Positions 36,370 through 48,347 of a stretch of 64,000 nt of DNA are shown piece by piece. A program made the translations under genes and the position numbers. The notes below the pieces were generated by a model, which was not told the DNA's origin, ran no database searches, and saw only the letters and a program-made list of their open reading frames with translations. Within the stretch, counting starts at the first letter, position 1, and each line of letters opens with the position of its first letter. Source of the stretch: Sporosarcina trichiuri (GTDB lineage: Bacteria > Bacillota > Bacilli > Bacillales_A > Planococcaceae); assembly GCF_030406775.1 (NCBI RefSeq), contig NZ_CP129119.1:220001-284000 (forward strand), read 5' to 3'.

Positions 36370-36513
36370 AACTTTGATACTCCTCTGTAAATGTAATTAA
36401 CAAGTGACACTATACCATACAAACGAATTGAGCACAAAAAAGTTCCATCCCTGACCGCCCAGCCATTGAAAAGGGAACCGCATAGACTGTTAGAGAAGAG
36501 AGGGGGTGCTTCA

Positions 36514-36615
36514 ATGAGTGGTTACGGTGGAAATACTGGAGCAGGTTCTGGATTCGCTTTGCTGGTAGTCCTGTTCATTTTGCTGATCATTGTAGGCGCA
36601 GCTTACCTGTACTAA
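36514..36615 (+). CDS. YjcZ-family tiny membrane protein, 33 residues
   Basis: ATG 36514 follows AGAGGGGGTG. The product has a Gly-rich start (MSGYGGNTGAGSGFALLVVL) and one hydrophobic helix ending in Tyr-Leu-Tyr, the pattern of YjcZ-family sporulation proteins. A terminator follows directly. Divergent from prsA. It hints that the lineage forms, or descends from, spore formers. Confidence 0.75.
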   Translation: MSGYGGNTGAGSGFALLVVLFILLIIVGAAYLY

Positions 36616-36625
36616 ATAATGAAAG

Positions 36626-36660
36626 AAAGTCCATCCCTTTCCGGAGGGATGGACTTTTTC
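36626..36660. terminator. Bidirectional terminator after the YjcZ-like gene
   Basis: AAAGTCCATCCCT / AGGGATGGACTTT hairpin with Ts, between convergent small genes. Confidence 0.9.
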
Positions 36661-36664
36661 TCGT

Positions 36665-36850
36665 TCAGACTTTCAGGAAAACCTCAACGTACAGGGACAG
36701 CATCAGGATGGTGATCAGTACGTTGACGGTTGCATATATCTTGTTTTGCTTTTCTTCCGGAATTTCACGTGATTCGCAGAGCGCGAACGTCATTTTGTTG
36801 ATTTGGAACAGGTAGAATAGTGAAAAGAGAACGGTTATTATCAAAATCAC
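36665..36850 (-). CDS. Small membrane protein, about 61 residues
   Basis: Two predicted membrane helices (ILIITVLFSLFYLF near the start and VNVLITILMLSLYV near the end) around a polar loop ALCESREIPEEKQ. GTG 36850 lies 7 nt after AAAGGGGG and is the best start; ATG 36856 is only 1 nt from that site and ATG 36871 precedes it. It lies downstream of hpr on the same strand. No family recognised. Confidence 0.6.
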   Translation of the reverse strand: MILIITVLFSLFYLFQINKMTFALCESREIPEEKQNKIYATVNVLITILMLSLYVEVFLKV

Positions 36851-36909
36851 GGACATACCCCCTTTGGACATCTCACTCTATCATAGCAGACAGGGACGAA
36901 TTATGGGAA

Positions 36910-37497
36910 CTAATTATGTTCACCGGATGCGAGCTTCAGGTCAGGGGCCGCTGTTTTCAGGCTCCCGCCCTCGTCGCTGAAGGAGCTGCCGAGACTGTCG
37001 AACCCCTTTTCAAAAATCTCCATGAAATCCTCTCCGTATACGTTCCTTATGACGGACATAACTTCAAGGAACTCCGGGAACTTCCCGTAAATCCTCTGGA
37101 TCGGCAGGGAGCCGTCCAGGATTGCATGATGGGTATCGAAATAATTCTCGGTCATTCCGTCAAGCAGGTCTTTTCCTTCTTGGGTGACAAGCACATATGT
37201 ATTCCGCCGGTCTTCCTCTTTTTTGAAAAACTCCAAGTAGCCGCGCTGTTCCAGTTTCTTTGAAAAGTTGAAAGCGGTGGAGACGTGCATGACACCGAAC
37301 TTGGCAATATCCGAAATCGTAGCGCCCTGCAGATGATAGGCGATCCAAAGAATATGGTGTTCGTTAATATTCAAGTCATAAGGTTTTATCCACTGCTGCC
37401 AGTCTTTCTCGACAGCTTTCCACAACGCTTTCGACATCTGAGCAAGCCGCTGACTGTAAATCATCGCTTCTTTCAAGGAGTATTCTTGTTCGGACAT
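36910..37497 (-). CDS. hpr: MarR-type regulator Hpr/ScoC
   Basis: A 195-residue winged-helix protein matching Hpr (ScoC), the transition-state repressor of extracellular proteases and sporulation genes in B. subtilis. Typical stretches are [24 protein letters not shown] (split here: DNA-reading helix region about 50-95) and [11 protein letters not shown]. It sits between prsA and the yhaH/hit/ecs genes as in B. subtilis. Targets in this organism are unknown. Confidence 0.92.
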   Translation of the reverse strand: MSEQEYSLKEAMIYSQRLAQMSKALWKAVEKDWQQWIKPYDLNINEHHILWIAYHLQGATISDIAKFGVMHVSTAFNFSKKLEQRGYLEFFKKEEDRRNTYVLVTQEGKDLLDGMTENYFDTHHAILDGSLPIQRIYGKFPEFLEVMSVIRNVYGEDFMEIFEKGFDSLGSSFSDEGGSLKTAAPDLKLASGEHN

Positions 37498-37638
37498 GCA
37501 AGCACCTGCTTCCTGTTTTTCTATAGATGATTTAATTATAGCAGGAAAGCAACAAATAAAAAAGTTAGAATTTAAAAATAATTCAATTCAAGCTATTTCC
37601 ATGAGAGCCGGCATCGGAATGACCAGCATCCGTACGGC

Positions 37639-37680
37639 AAAAAACGGCCGGAGCCACAGGAAAGAAGTGGTTCCGGCCGG
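37639..37680 (-). terminator. Terminator of the YtxH-domain gene
   Basis: CGGCCGGAGCCAC / GTGGTTCCGGCCG stem with six Ts on the minus strand. Confidence 0.9.
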
Positions 37681-37716
37681 TATTCATATGACTGATTCTG
37701 CCATCGGTCGTGATAG

Positions 37717-38073
37717 TCAATTATTGTGCTGGGAAGCGACAGACCGCTCGAGTTCGGCAATGGCATCCTGGATTTCCTGGATTTCGCTCTCCAGCCGGTT
37801 CCGTGAGCCTTCGTCAGCTGTCCGCCAGCCGCCGATGGAATCTTTCACGCCGTCGATGGCGGGCTGTACCGTTTCACTGTTGAAATCGGCGACGGATTCC
37901 TTGAGGTCGTCGACTTTCCCTCTGACGTCCTTCAGCTTCGCCATCAGATCGGCGGAAGCGGTCTTGACGGAAATGCGCATGTCGCTCCCTGTCTGGGGGG
38001 TTGAGTAAAGGACAGTCACTGCGGCAGCTGTCGCGCCCACTGCGAGACCTGCAAAAAATGTAGATGATTTCAT
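37717..38073 (-). CDS. yhaH: YtxH domain protein (YhaH-like)
   Basis: A 118-residue protein with an N-terminal membrane helix (SSTFFAGLAVGATAAAVTVL) followed by long helical, probably coiled-coil, sequence ending in ELERSVASQ. This is the YtxH layout, found in general-stress proteins. Ribosome site AAGGAAGGAG. Single gene with its own terminator. Position next to hit matches B. subtilis. Confidence 0.82.
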   Translation of the reverse strand: MKSSTFFAGLAVGATAAAVTVLYSTPQTGSDMRISVKTASADLMAKLKDVRGKVDDLKESVADFNSETVQPAIDGVKDSIGGWRTADEGSRNRLESEIQEIQDAIAELERSVASQHNN

Positions 38074-38148
38074 GATTGCACACTCCTTCCTTTTGGTATC
38101 ATTTCCTCGGCCTTCCCGGTTGAAACCTGCCGGAGGCCTTGGTGCAGA

Positions 38149-38571
38149 TCAATTCAGCTGTTTTTTGATATCTGCAGCAAGCTGCTGGATGCGCTCGGCC
38201 GGGAACTCTTCCGTTTTCTGATTCCAGGTCGGCTGGTACCCGTCTGTTTCGTCATAACGGGGGACGAAATGCAGATGGAAGTGGAACACGGCCTGGCCGG
38301 CTGCTGCGCCGTTATTCTGGACGAGATTCAGGCCGGCAGGTTCGAATGCCTCTTTGATGGCATTTGCGATTTTAGGAGCTGCAGCGAACAGATGGGACGA
38401 TTCCTCTGCAGTCAGTTCATAGATGTTTTCACGATGGGTTTTCGGGATGAGCAGCACATGGCCTTTCGTGACAGGCATGATATCCATAAAAGCGACGGAA
38501 TGCTCATCTTCGTAGATGATTTCCCCCGGGAGTTCACCCGCGGCGATCTGACAGAAAATACAAGAGGACAT
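38149..38571 (-). CDS. hit: HIT family protein Hit
   Basis: A 140-residue histidine-triad nucleotide-binding protein. The triad HFHLHFVPR is at about residues 97-105, and CIFCQI (C4, C7) suggests a structural metal site. The family hydrolyses or transfers nucleotides from dinucleotides or aminoacyl adenylates. Divergent from ecsA with 120 bp between the genes. Confidence 0.95.
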   Translation of the reverse strand: MSSCIFCQIAAGELPGEIIYEDEHSVAFMDIMPVTKGHVLLIPKTHRENIYELTAEESSHLFAAAPKIANAIKEAFEPAGLNLVQNNGAAAGQAVFHFHLHFVPRYDETDGYQPTWNQKTEEFPAERIQQLAADIKKQLN

Positions 38572-38691
38572 TTAGACACTTCCTTTCATGAATGTCCTCA
38601 GTGTAGCATATTTTCAGATAATCATCATGCGCCGGACAAGGCATAGTTGTCCGGGATTTGGTAAACTGAGAACAAGATTGGAGGAAGACGC

Positions 38692-39441
38692 ATGGCTATA
38701 CTTGAGTTACAGGACGTGACAGGCGGTTACACGAGGAAACCTGTCCTGCACGATGTATCATTCAACATTCAAAAAGGCGAACTGGTCGGACTGATCGGTC
38801 TGAACGGAGCCGGCAAGAGTACGACCATCAAACACGTGATCGGGCTGATGAACCCGCAGGGCGGCACCATCAGTATCAACGGGGTCACATTCGCCGAAGA
38901 TGCAGGAATGTACAGGAAATCGTTCAGCTACATTCCGGAGACACCGGTGCTGTATGAGGAGCTGACACTTCGCGAGCATCTGGAATTGACGGCGATGGCG
39001 TACGGCATTCCCCAAGATGTCTTCGAGGCACGCTCAGCGGCACTGCTGAAAGAATTCCGTATGGAAAAACGGCTGAAATGGTATCCGTCCCACTTCTCGA
39101 AGGGGATGCGGCAGAAAGTGATGATCATGTGCGCCTTCCTGGCAGAACCGTCTCTGTATATCATTGACGAGCCGTTTGTCGGGCTGGATCCGCTCGGTAT
39201 CCGGTCATTGCTCGCCCAGCTGACGGAACGGACGGAGCGGGGGGCTGCAGTGCTCATGTCGACACACGTCCTGGCGACAGCGGAAAAGCATTGCGACCGG
39301 ATCATCCTGCTGCACGAAGGCCGGGTTCGTGCGTCGGGGACGATGGACGATCTCAGGAGAGCGTTCGGGCGGCCGGATGCATCCTTGGATGATCTCTATA
39401 TTGCAATGACAGAGGAAGCGGACCATGAACAGCTTACGTGA
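38692..39441 (+). CDS. ecsA: ABC transporter ATP-binding protein EcsA
   Basis: A 249-residue ATPase with Walker A GLNGAGKST (about 38-46), a signature-region FSKGMRQKV, Walker B LYIIDEPFVGLD and STHVLATAE. EcsA and EcsB affect protein secretion, intramembrane proteolysis by RasP and competence in B. subtilis. It overlaps ecsB by 17 nt. A third gene, ecsC, is absent from this locus. Confidence 0.95.
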   Translation: MAILELQDVTGGYTRKPVLHDVSFNIQKGELVGLIGLNGAGKSTTIKHVIGLMNPQGGTISINGVTFAEDAGMYRKSFSYIPETPVLYEELTLREHLELTAMAYGIPQDVFEARSAALLKEFRMEKRLKWYPSHFSKGMRQKVMIMCAFLAEPSLYIIDEPFVGLDPLGIRSLLAQLTERTERGAAVLMSTHVLATAEKHCDRIILLHEGRVRASGTMDDLRRAFGRPDASLDDLYIAMTEEADHEQLT

Positions 39442-40633
39442 ATTGTGGGGGAACCGGTTCGGGAAATATGCAGCAGAGCTGCAGCGTTATTTACAGTATG
39501 TCTTCACCGGACACCTGGCGATCGTCCTGCTGTTCTCGATCGGAGCCGCCGGCTATGCATACAGTGAATGGCTGAAGGATGTGCCGCCTGGATTACCGGC
39601 CGCCTGGATTGCCGCTGTCCTGATTGCCGCGGTGATAACGCTGGCAACGCCTGTCACACTGCTGAAACCGGCGGATGCCGTCTATCTGCTGCCTCTGGAG
39701 ACGGAACTGCCTGCTTATATGGGACGTGCCCTGACGTGGACATTCTTCTCGAAGCTGCCGCTACCGGTCATCCTGTTCATCGTTTCGCTGCCGATGCTGA
39801 GTGCGTATGGATTGGGCAGTAAACCGCTGTATCTCGTGCTGTTCATCCTGATTCTCGGCGCAGTCTGGCTGAATGTGCGCTCAGAATTCGCGTTTCGCGG
39901 TGCCGAAGAAGGGCAGGGGATCTGGGTGGACCGTGCTATCCGGTTCCTGGCGGGGACAATCACCATTTACGGAGTCTTGACCGCCTCCTGGGTTCTGGCG
40001 GCAGGGGCGGCAGTCATATTTGCTGCCTACTATGTATACTGGGTGAGGCGCGCGGCCGGAAAGCCGTTCCCGTACACCCACTTCATCGAGCTTGAACAGA
40101 ACAGGATGATGGGGTTCTACCGTTTTGCAAATTACTTCACGGATGTGCCCCATCTGAAAGGGTCAGTCAGCAAACGGTCGTGGCTCGGCCTGTTCATGCG
40201 CGATCCCGCCGTGGAAACGACGGATGCACAGGCATTCCTGCTGCGCCGGACGTTCATCAGGACGGATGAGCCGTTCTGGCTGTGGCTTCGTCTGACAATG
40301 CTGTCGATGGCAGGCGCTGTGTTCATCCCGTTTCCGGCGGTCGCGTTCATCTTTATTGGGGCGCTCGCCTTTGCATCGGCGATCCAGACGCTGCAGGCGC
40401 TGCGCGGCGGCGATGAATTCCGGATGGATCTCCTGTTCCCGCATGCCGAAGAAACCCGCGGCAGGGAGATCTTCCGACTGACGGAGCGGGTTCAATGGCT
40501 CCAGGCCGTCCTTGTCATGGTCCCGGCGTTCATCCTCCACGGGCTGTCGTTGACACCGGTTCTCCTCGGGGGCATCGTCCTGATCGTTTCGGAGGCGACC
40601 ATCCGTCTGACAGGTACAAGTGAACAGGAGTAG
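39425..40633 (+). CDS. ecsB: ABC transporter permease EcsB
   Basis: A 402-residue membrane protein with eight to ten predicted helices in clusters, including the family PAYMGRALTWTFFSKLPLPV region and LRRTFIRTDEPFWLWLRL. Length is near that of B. subtilis EcsB. The start lies inside the end of ecsA, so translation is coupled. Confidence 0.93.
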   Translation: MNSLRELWGNRFGKYAAELQRYLQYVFTGHLAIVLLFSIGAAGYAYSEWLKDVPPGLPAAWIAAVLIAAVITLATPVTLLKPADAVYLLPLETELPAYMGRALTWTFFSKLPLPVILFIVSLPMLSAYGLGSKPLYLVLFILILGAVWLNVRSEFAFRGAEEGQGIWVDRAIRFLAGTITIYGVLTASWVLAAGAAVIFAAYYVYWVRRAAGKPFPYTHFIELEQNRMMGFYRFANYFTDVPHLKGSVSKRSWLGLFMRDPAVETTDAQAFLLRRTFIRTDEPFWLWLRLTMLSMAGAVFIPFPAVAFIFIGALAFASAIQTLQALRGGDEFRMDLLFPHAEETRGREIFRLTERVQWLQAVLVMVPAFILHGLSLTPVLLGGIVLIVSEATIRLTGTSEQE

Positions 40634-40709
40634 GAATATTCGAAAAAGTCCTTGCAAAGACAGCTCTGATTTCGGTACAATGGAAAAAAGAGTTCCGAGG
40701 TGAAGAAGG

Positions 40710-40943
40710 ATGGAGAAGAAGTATTCACATGCTGAGTTCCTCAAAGCCGTTGGACAGAACAGTTCCACTATGCAGGCGGAGAAACTGCTGAATGATATCT
40801 ACATCGATTTGTTTCTGAACCATATTCACCGTGAACAGACAAGGGTGCGCCTGCTCGGTGATATCGACAGCGCCCTGGACAGCCGTGACGAGCTGGCGTT
40901 CCGTAAGCTGACGTCTTCGCTCCGGTCTTTGGATGAAAATTGA
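40710..40943 (+). CDS. IDEAL domain protein
   Basis: A 77-residue protein carrying the C-terminal IDEAL motif (DIDSALDSRDELAFRKLT). Such short Bacillales proteins are thought to act as adaptors or modulators (for example ComK-related MecA-interacting proteins), but this one is unassigned. Ribosome site GAGGTGAAGAAGG. A TTGCAA / TACAAT promoter with an 18-bp spacer lies near 40652-40681. Its terminator follows. Confidence 0.82.
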   Translation: MEKKYSHAEFLKAVGQNSSTMQAEKLLNDIYIDLFLNHIHREQTRVRLLGDIDSALDSRDELAFRKLTSSLRSLDEN

Positions 40944-40951
40944 ATGCTTCT

Positions 40952-40985
40952 GGCTGCACGCAATTACCGCGTGCAGCTTTTTTTG
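40952..40985 (+). terminator. Terminator of the IDEAL gene
   Basis: GGCTGCACGC / GCGTGCAGCT hairpin with seven Ts. Confidence 0.92.
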
Positions 40986-40991
40986 TGAGAA

Positions 40992-41005
40992 AAAACGTAC
41001 GTTCG
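40992..41005. promoter_or_regulatory. LexA (DinR) box upstream of uvrB
   Basis: AAAACGTACGTTCG fits the Bacillus SOS consensus CGAACRNRYGTTYC at 11 of 14 positions, including the full AAC-N4-GTT core. It lies about 70 bp before uvrB; uvrBA is SOS-controlled in B. subtilis. Confidence 0.7.
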
Positions 41006-41077
41006 CTTTTTGCTTTGGAGAAGAACGGGAATGTGCTAAACTAAAGGAATACGAGCAATACTAGGGAGTGACGTTCA

Positions 41078-43060
<1,983 letters not shown>

Positions 43061-43066
43061 GGAAGC

Positions 43067-45940
43067 ATGAAAAATACAGAAATCTATATTCAGGGCGCCC
43101 GTGCGCATAACTTGAAAAATATCGACGTCACCATTCCGCGTGATGAGCTCGTCGTCATGACCGGCCTTTCGGGATCAGGGAAATCATCCCTCGCTTTCGA
43201 CACGATCTATGCCGAAGGCCAGCGCCGTTATGTCGAATCACTGTCTTCCTATGCCCGTCAGTTCCTCGGGCAGATGGACAAGCCGGATGTCGACCTGATC
43301 GAAGGGCTGTCTCCGGCAATCTCGATCGATCAGAAGACGACGAGCCGCAACCCGCGCTCGACGGTCGGCACCGTGACGGAAATCTACGATTATCTGAGAC
43401 TGCTCTATGCACGTGTCGGCAAACCGATCTGCCCGGTCCATGGCATTGAAATCACATCCCAGACTGTCGAACAGATGACCGACCGGGTGCTCGAACTCGA
43501 AGAGCGGACACGCATCCAAGTGCTCGCACCGATCATCTCGGGCCGCAAAGGGACGCATGTCAAACTGCTTGAGGATCTGAAAAAGCAGGGATATGTGCGT
43601 GTCCGGATCGATGGCGAAACGTATGATCTCGATGATAATATCGATCTCAACAAAAACAAGAAGCATACGATCGAAGTCGTCGTGGACCGTATCGTCATGA
43701 AAGAAGGGATCGCAGGCCGGCTGAGCGACTCGCTTGAAGCGGCGCTCCGGCTGTCCGAAGGCACCGCAGTCGTGGATATCATCGATGGCGAAGAACTGCT
43801 GTTCAGCGAGCATCATGCCTGTCCGATCTGCGGGTTCTCGATCGGTGAACTGGAACCGCGGATGTTTTCGTTCAATAGTCCCTTCGGCGCATGCCCGGAC
43901 TGTGATGGTCTCGGCGCAAAGCTTGAAGTCGATCCAGGTCTCGTCATCCCGGACCCTTCGCTGCCGCTAAAAGAGCATGCAATCGTCCCCTGGATCCCGA
44001 CAAGTTCGCAATACTATCCCGAACTGCTGAAGACTGTAGCGAAACATTATGGCATCCCGATGGACACTCCGGTAAGCGAACTCGCAGAAGACGATCTGAA
44101 CAAGATCCTGTACGGCTCGCGTGATGAAAAGATCCGTTTCCGCTATACGAACGAATTCGGCCAGACGCGGGATAACTCGATCTATTTCGAAGGGGTGCTC
44201 GCAAATGTGGAGCGCCGTTTCCGTGAGACGTCCTCCGACTATGTCAGGGAACAGATGGAGAAATATATGGCGCAGCGGCCGTGTCCGACATGTGAGGGAT
44301 ACCGGCTGAAAGCAGAATCGCTCGCCGTCAAAGTGGATGGGCTCCACATCGGTGAAGTGACTGAGAAGTCGATCGTCGAAGCCCTGCAGTTTTTCGGCAC
44401 GCTTGAGCTGTCTGAAAAGGACGCACAGATTGCAGAACTGATTCTGCGCGAAATCCGGGAACGCCTCGGTTTCCTCGAGAATGTCGGTCTCGACTATCTC
44501 ACTCTGTCCCGTTCGGCGGGCACGCTCTCCGGCGGGGAAGCCCAGCGCATCCGGCTTGCCACGCAGATCGGCTCCCGGCTGACCGGTGTCCTCTATATCT
44601 TGGACGAACCTTCCATCGGACTTCATCAGCGGGATAACGACCGTCTGATCCGGACCTTGAAAAGCATGCGGGATATCGGCAACACCCTGATCGTTGTCGA
44701 GCATGATGAGGATACGATGATGGAAGCGGATTACCTGATCGATATCGGACCGGGTGCAGGTGTTGACGGCGGCAGAATCGTTTCAGCAGGAACTCCGCAT
44801 GAAGTGATGGAAGATCCGGATTCACTGACAGGCCAATACTTGAGCGGCCGGAAATTCATCCCCCTGCCGACGGAGCGCCGGAAATCCGATGGACGGAAAG
44901 TGACCATCAAAGGGGCTGCTGAGAACAACCTGAAAAAAGTCGATGTCGATTTCCCGCTTGGGGAATTCATCGCGGTGACCGGCGTGTCGGGATCCGGAAA
45001 AAGCACGCTCATCAACGAAGTGCTCTATAAGATCCTGGCCCAGAAGCTGAATCGGGCGAAAATGCGGCCGGGGGCGTATAAATCGGTTTCCGGACTGGAA
45101 GAATTGGAAAAGGTCATTGAGATCGACCAATCCCCGATCGGCCGGACCCCGCGTTCCAACCCGGCGACGTACACAGGCGTCTTCGATGATGTCAGGGATG
45201 TATTCGCCATGACGAACGAAGCGAAGGTGCGCGGCTATAAGAAAGGACGTTTCAGCTTCAACGTGAAGGGCGGACGCTGTGAAGCATGCCGCGGAGATGG
45301 GATCCTGAAGATCGAAATGCATTTCCTGCCGGATGTCTACGTTCCGTGCGATGTCTGCCACGGCAAACGGTACAACCGCGAAACGCTGGAAGTCACGTAC
45401 AAAGGGAAGAATATTGCGGATGTGCTGGAGATGACCGTCGAGACGGCTGCGGAGTTTTTCGAGAACATCCCGAAAATCCAGCGCAAGCTGCAGACGATCG
45501 TCGATGTCGGCCTTGGGTATGTGCAGCTGGGTCAGCCGGCGACTACGCTGTCGGGCGGTGAAGCGCAGCGCGTGAAGCTCGCGTCGGAACTCCACAAACG
45601 CTCGAACGGGAAGTCGTTCTACATTCTCGATGAGCCGACGACCGGCCTCCATGTCCATGACATCGCAAAACTGCTGAAAGTGCTGGAGCGTCTCGTCGAA
45701 ACGGGCAATACTGTACTGGTCATCGAGCACAACCTGGATGTCATCAAGACGGTCGACCATATTATCGACCTTGGCCCTGAAGGCGGGGACAAAGGCGGCC
45801 AGATCATCGCAACCGGCACACCCGAGAAGGTGGCGGAGAATAAAAGATCCTATACCGGCCAATACTTGAAACCTATCTTGGAAAGAGATCGGAACCGCAT
45901 GGCGCAGCGTGTGGAACACGCCCAGAATCCGGTGTCGTGA
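43067..45940 (+). CDS. uvrA: Excinuclease ABC subunit A
   Basis: A 957-residue ABC-type DNA-damage recognition protein. Two ATPase modules have Walker [10 protein letters not shown] (about 31) and GVSGSGKST (about 640) and signatures LSGGEAQRI and LSGGEAQRV. Zinc clusters are seen as CPICGF...CPDC (about 253-280) and CEACRGDG...CDVC (about 740-767). Full family length. Ribosome site GGTGAGG overlaps the uvrB stop. No terminator seen immediately after. Confidence 0.97.
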   Translation: MKNTEIYIQGARAHNLKNIDVTIPRDELVVMTGLSGSGKSSLAFDTIYAEGQRRYVESLSSYARQFLGQMDKPDVDLIEGLSPAISIDQKTTSRNPRSTVGTVTEIYDYLRLLYARVGKPICPVHGIEITSQTVEQMTDRVLELEERTRIQVLAPIISGRKGTHVKLLEDLKKQGYVRVRIDGETYDLDDNIDLNKNKKHTIEVVVDRIVMKEGIAGRLSDSLEAALRLSEGTAVVDIIDGEELLFSEHHACPICGFSIGELEPRMFSFNSPFGACPDCDGLGAKLEVDPGLVIPDPSLPLKEHAIVPWIPTSSQYYPELLKTVAKHYGIPMDTPVSELAEDDLNKILYGSRDEKIRFRYTNEFGQTRDNSIYFEGVLANVERRFRETSSDYVREQMEKYMAQRPCPTCEGYRLKAESLAVKVDGLHIGEVTEKSIVEALQFFGTLELSEKDAQIAELILREIRERLGFLENVGLDYLTLSRSAGTLSGGEAQRIRLATQIGSRLTGVLYILDEPSIGLHQRDNDRLIRTLKSMRDIGNTLIVVEHDEDTMMEADYLIDIGPGAGVDGGRIVSAGTPHEVMEDPDSLTGQYLSGRKFIPLPTERRKSDGRKVTIKGAAENNLKKVDVDFPLGEFIAVTGVSGSGKSTLINEVLYKILAQKLNRAKMRPGAYKSVSGLEELEKVIEIDQSPIGRTPRSNPATYTGVFDDVRDVFAMTNEAKVRGYKKGRFSFNVKGGRCEACRGDGILKIEMHFLPDVYVPCDVCHGKRYNRETLEVTYKGKNIADVLEMTVETAAEFFENIPKIQRKLQTIVDVGLGYVQLGQPATTLSGGEAQRVKLASELHKRSNGKSFYILDEPTTGLHVHDIAKLLKVLERLVETGNTVLVIEHNLDVIKTVDHIIDLGPEGGDKGGQIIATGTPEKVAENKRSYTGQYLKPILERDRNRMAQRVEHAQNPVS

Positions 45941-46011
45941 AACTTTTTCGCATCTGAACCGTATTAGTAGACAGAACCGAGGCACCATCATTCCACAAGG
46001 AGGCGGAAAAA

Positions 46012-47223
46012 ATGCAGAATGAACGAAAACGCATTTTGAATATGCTCGAAAATGGGACGATCTCAACGGATGAAGCTCTGACCCTGCTGGAAGCACTTTC
46101 GCACCAGGAAGTACCCGGACAGCAGACAGGCAGTACGGCCGCAGGTCCTGAGCCAGCTGAGGACGGCAGCCAGGAACAAGAACAAGAACAGACACAGCAG
46201 CGGTCGCAACAGCAGGAAGAGCCGAAGAGCAAACAAAATACATCTGGCAAACGGTGGGACGGAGCATCTGCTGACGAGTTCATGGAAGATCTACGGAGAG
46301 ACCTGTCGCAGGCCGGGGAACAGTTCATGCAGTTCATGCAGACAGCTGTCCAGAAAGTGAAGCAGTTCGACATGGAAAACCCATTCGGCAATGCCGTCGC
46401 GTTCGAGCATACGGTGAAAGAGGACGGAAAGGATATCGAGGAGCTGATTCTCGATATCGATAATGGCAAGTGCTCCATCATACCCGGGGAGGGGGATGAG
46501 ATCACAGCAGCGTTTTCCGTCAAGACATTCACGAGCCAGACGGAAGAAGAAGCGAAACGTGAATTCCTGGACAAACTGGTCTGCACAGCGGATGCTCAGT
46601 CATTCCATGTCGCCAGCAGCTCGAAGATGGTCCAGGTCAACACGATGCTGACCGTCCCAAGCAAATTGTACCGGAAGATTTCCGTACGGATGCTGAATGG
46701 CGGTTTTGACATCCGCAATTTGGAGGCGGACACCCTTCGCGTGAAAACAGCGAACGGCAAAGTCAGCATGTCCTACGTGAAGTGCAGGGAAGCGGCAGCC
46801 GAAACGCTGAACGGAGAAATCCGGCTGCTCGGATTCGATGCCAACGAGTTGGATGCTCAGACTGTCAATGGTCTGGTCTATGTCGATGGGAAGGTGAAGG
46901 AGACGACGGCACGGACTCTGAACGGTTCCATTTCCGTCACGACTACCCACGACAAGGCTGATAAGATTGATGTGAAGAGCGTCGGCGGCAATATTGAGTT
47001 GTATGTGCCGAATGACCAATCGCTGGTCGGGAATCTGAAATCATCGATCGGCAGTATCAGTGTGAAGCTGCCTGATGTTGAAAAGACGGCCAACCAGGAA
47101 CAGCTGCTCCACCGTTCGATGAACTTCAAAAAGGAGACGGACGATTCAAAAGCGCTGCTCCATACGTTCGCAGAGTCGAAGACGGGCTCCATCCTTGTCT
47201 GCTACAATAGCGAATCCAAATGA
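46012..47223 (+). CDS. DUF4097 beta-helix protein (YvlB/LiaX-like)
   Basis: A 403-residue protein with three parts: an N-terminal SHOCT-like helical motif (ILNMLENGTISTDEALTLLEAL, about 9-30), a Gln/Glu-rich linker (about 35-85), and a DUF4097 parallel beta-strand domain (about 140-390; repeated LRVKTANGKV, AETLNGEIRL, AQTVNGLVYV, ARTLNGSISV units). This matches B. subtilis YvlB and enterococcal LiaX, linked to envelope stress from cationic peptides. No signal peptide. It stands alone, without the pspC-like yvlC. Confidence 0.85.
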   Translation: MQNERKRILNMLENGTISTDEALTLLEALSHQEVPGQQTGSTAAGPEPAEDGSQEQEQEQTQQRSQQQEEPKSKQNTSGKRWDGASADEFMEDLRRDLSQAGEQFMQFMQTAVQKVKQFDMENPFGNAVAFEHTVKEDGKDIEELILDIDNGKCSIIPGEGDEITAAFSVKTFTSQTEEEAKREFLDKLVCTADAQSFHVASSSKMVQVNTMLTVPSKLYRKISVRMLNGGFDIRNLEADTLRVKTANGKVSMSYVKCREAAAETLNGEIRLLGFDANELDAQTVNGLVYVDGKVKETTARTLNGSISVTTTHDKADKIDVKSVGGNIELYVPNDQSLVGNLKSSIGSISVKLPDVEKTANQEQLLHRSMNFKKETDDSKALLHTFAESKTGSILVCYNSESK

Positions 47224-47228
47224 TTGCA

Positions 47229-47284
47229 TAAAAAGCTGCACCGTGACAGTCCCGTCCAGGACTCTTGCGGGGGCAGCTTTTTTT
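47229..47284 (+). terminator. Terminator after the YvlB-like gene
   Basis: AAAAGCTGC ... GCAGCTTTTTTT with a long bubble-containing stem between. Confidence 0.75.
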
Positions 47285-47393
47285 CTTGCGGCAGGCGGAA
47301 CTGGAAAAAGAAGAAGCGAAATTGCCTTCACAACCGTGCATACAATGGTAGAATAATGCGTAGACAATCTATGTTAGCGGAGGTGGCTGTCAA

Positions 47394-48347
47394 ATGGGCG
47401 GTGTATCTGTACAGGCGATGCGTCAGCGTTTCAATCTCGATCTGCTGGCTGGCGGGGCAGGGATCGAGCGGGAAATAGACTTGAGTGATATTTCAAGACC
47501 CGGTCTTGAAATGGCCGGCTATTTCGATTTCTATCCGAGGACCCGGCTGCAGCTGTTGGGGAAGACCGAGATCTCATTTTTTGAAAAATTGCCGGAAGCC
47601 GACCGGATAGAACGGATGCATTTGCTCTGTACACCGGAAACTCCTGCCGTCGTGCTGGCACACGGTGTGGAGCTCCCACCGGAACTGGCTTCAGCAGCCG
47701 ATCGGAATGCGGTCCCCGTTCTCGGATCGGACATCCAGACGACCCGGCTGTCCGGGATGCTGACGAATTTCCTCGCGGGCAGGCTCGCTCCGATGGAGAC
47801 TGTCCACGGTGTGCTGGTCGATATATACGGGGTCGGTGTGCTCATTACCGGGAAAAGCGGCGTCGGGAAAAGCGAGACAGCACTGGAGCTCGTGAAGCGG
47901 GGGCACAGGCTGGTGGCAGATGACTCGGTGGAGATCCGGGAAGTGGGCAAAAACATACTGATCGGCAATCCGCCGCCGCTTCTGCAGCATATGCTGGAAA
48001 TCCGGGGTGTCGGCATCATCGATATCATGACCTTGTTCGGGGCAAGTTCTGTCAAAGACGACAAACGGATCGTCCTGGCGATTGAGCTGGAACTGTGGGA
48101 TCCCGACAAAATGTACGACCGGCTTGGACTGGACGATGATAAGATGAGGATCATGGACTCGGAAGTGACAAAACTCGTCGTACCCGTCCGCCCGGGCAGG
48201 AATCTGTCTGTCATCATCGAAGTGGCCGCCATGGATTACCGGCTGAAAACACTCGGCATCAATGCCGCCGAAGAGTTCACGAACAAATTGGATGCAGTGA
48301 TCCGGCAGAAATCCGAGGCTGCGCAAGAAAAGAGGTTTTCTGAGTAA
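47394..48347 (+). CDS. hprK: HPr kinase/phosphorylase
   Basis: A 317-residue bifunctional enzyme that phosphorylates and dephosphorylates Ser46 of HPr and Crh, the master switch of carbon catabolite repression. The P-loop GKSGVGKSE lies near 155-163 and the HprK signature EIRGVGIIDI near 200. Ribosome site GGAGGTGG. Its substrate Crh is encoded at 57490. It heads the operon hprK-lgt-yvoD-ppaX-yvoF. Confidence 0.97.
   Translation: MGGVSVQAMRQRFNLDLLAGGAGIEREIDLSDISRPGLEMAGYFDFYPRTRLQLLGKTEISFFEKLPEADRIERMHLLCTPETPAVVLAHGVELPPELASAADRNAVPVLGSDIQTTRLSGMLTNFLAGRLAPMETVHGVLVDIYGVGVLITGKSGVGKSETALELVKRGHRLVADDSVEIREVGKNILIGNPPPLLQHMLEIRGVGIIDIMTLFGASSVKDDKRIVLAIELELWDPDKMYDRLGLDDDKMRIMDSEVTKLVVPVRPGRNLSVIIEVAAMDYRLKTLGINAAEEFTNKLDAVIRQKSEAAQEKRFSE

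Noticed and set aside
44822..46267. 481-codon minus-strand frame over uvrA
   Set aside because: Antisense to UvrA zinc and ATPase motifs; GC-skewed third positions leave the opposite strand open.
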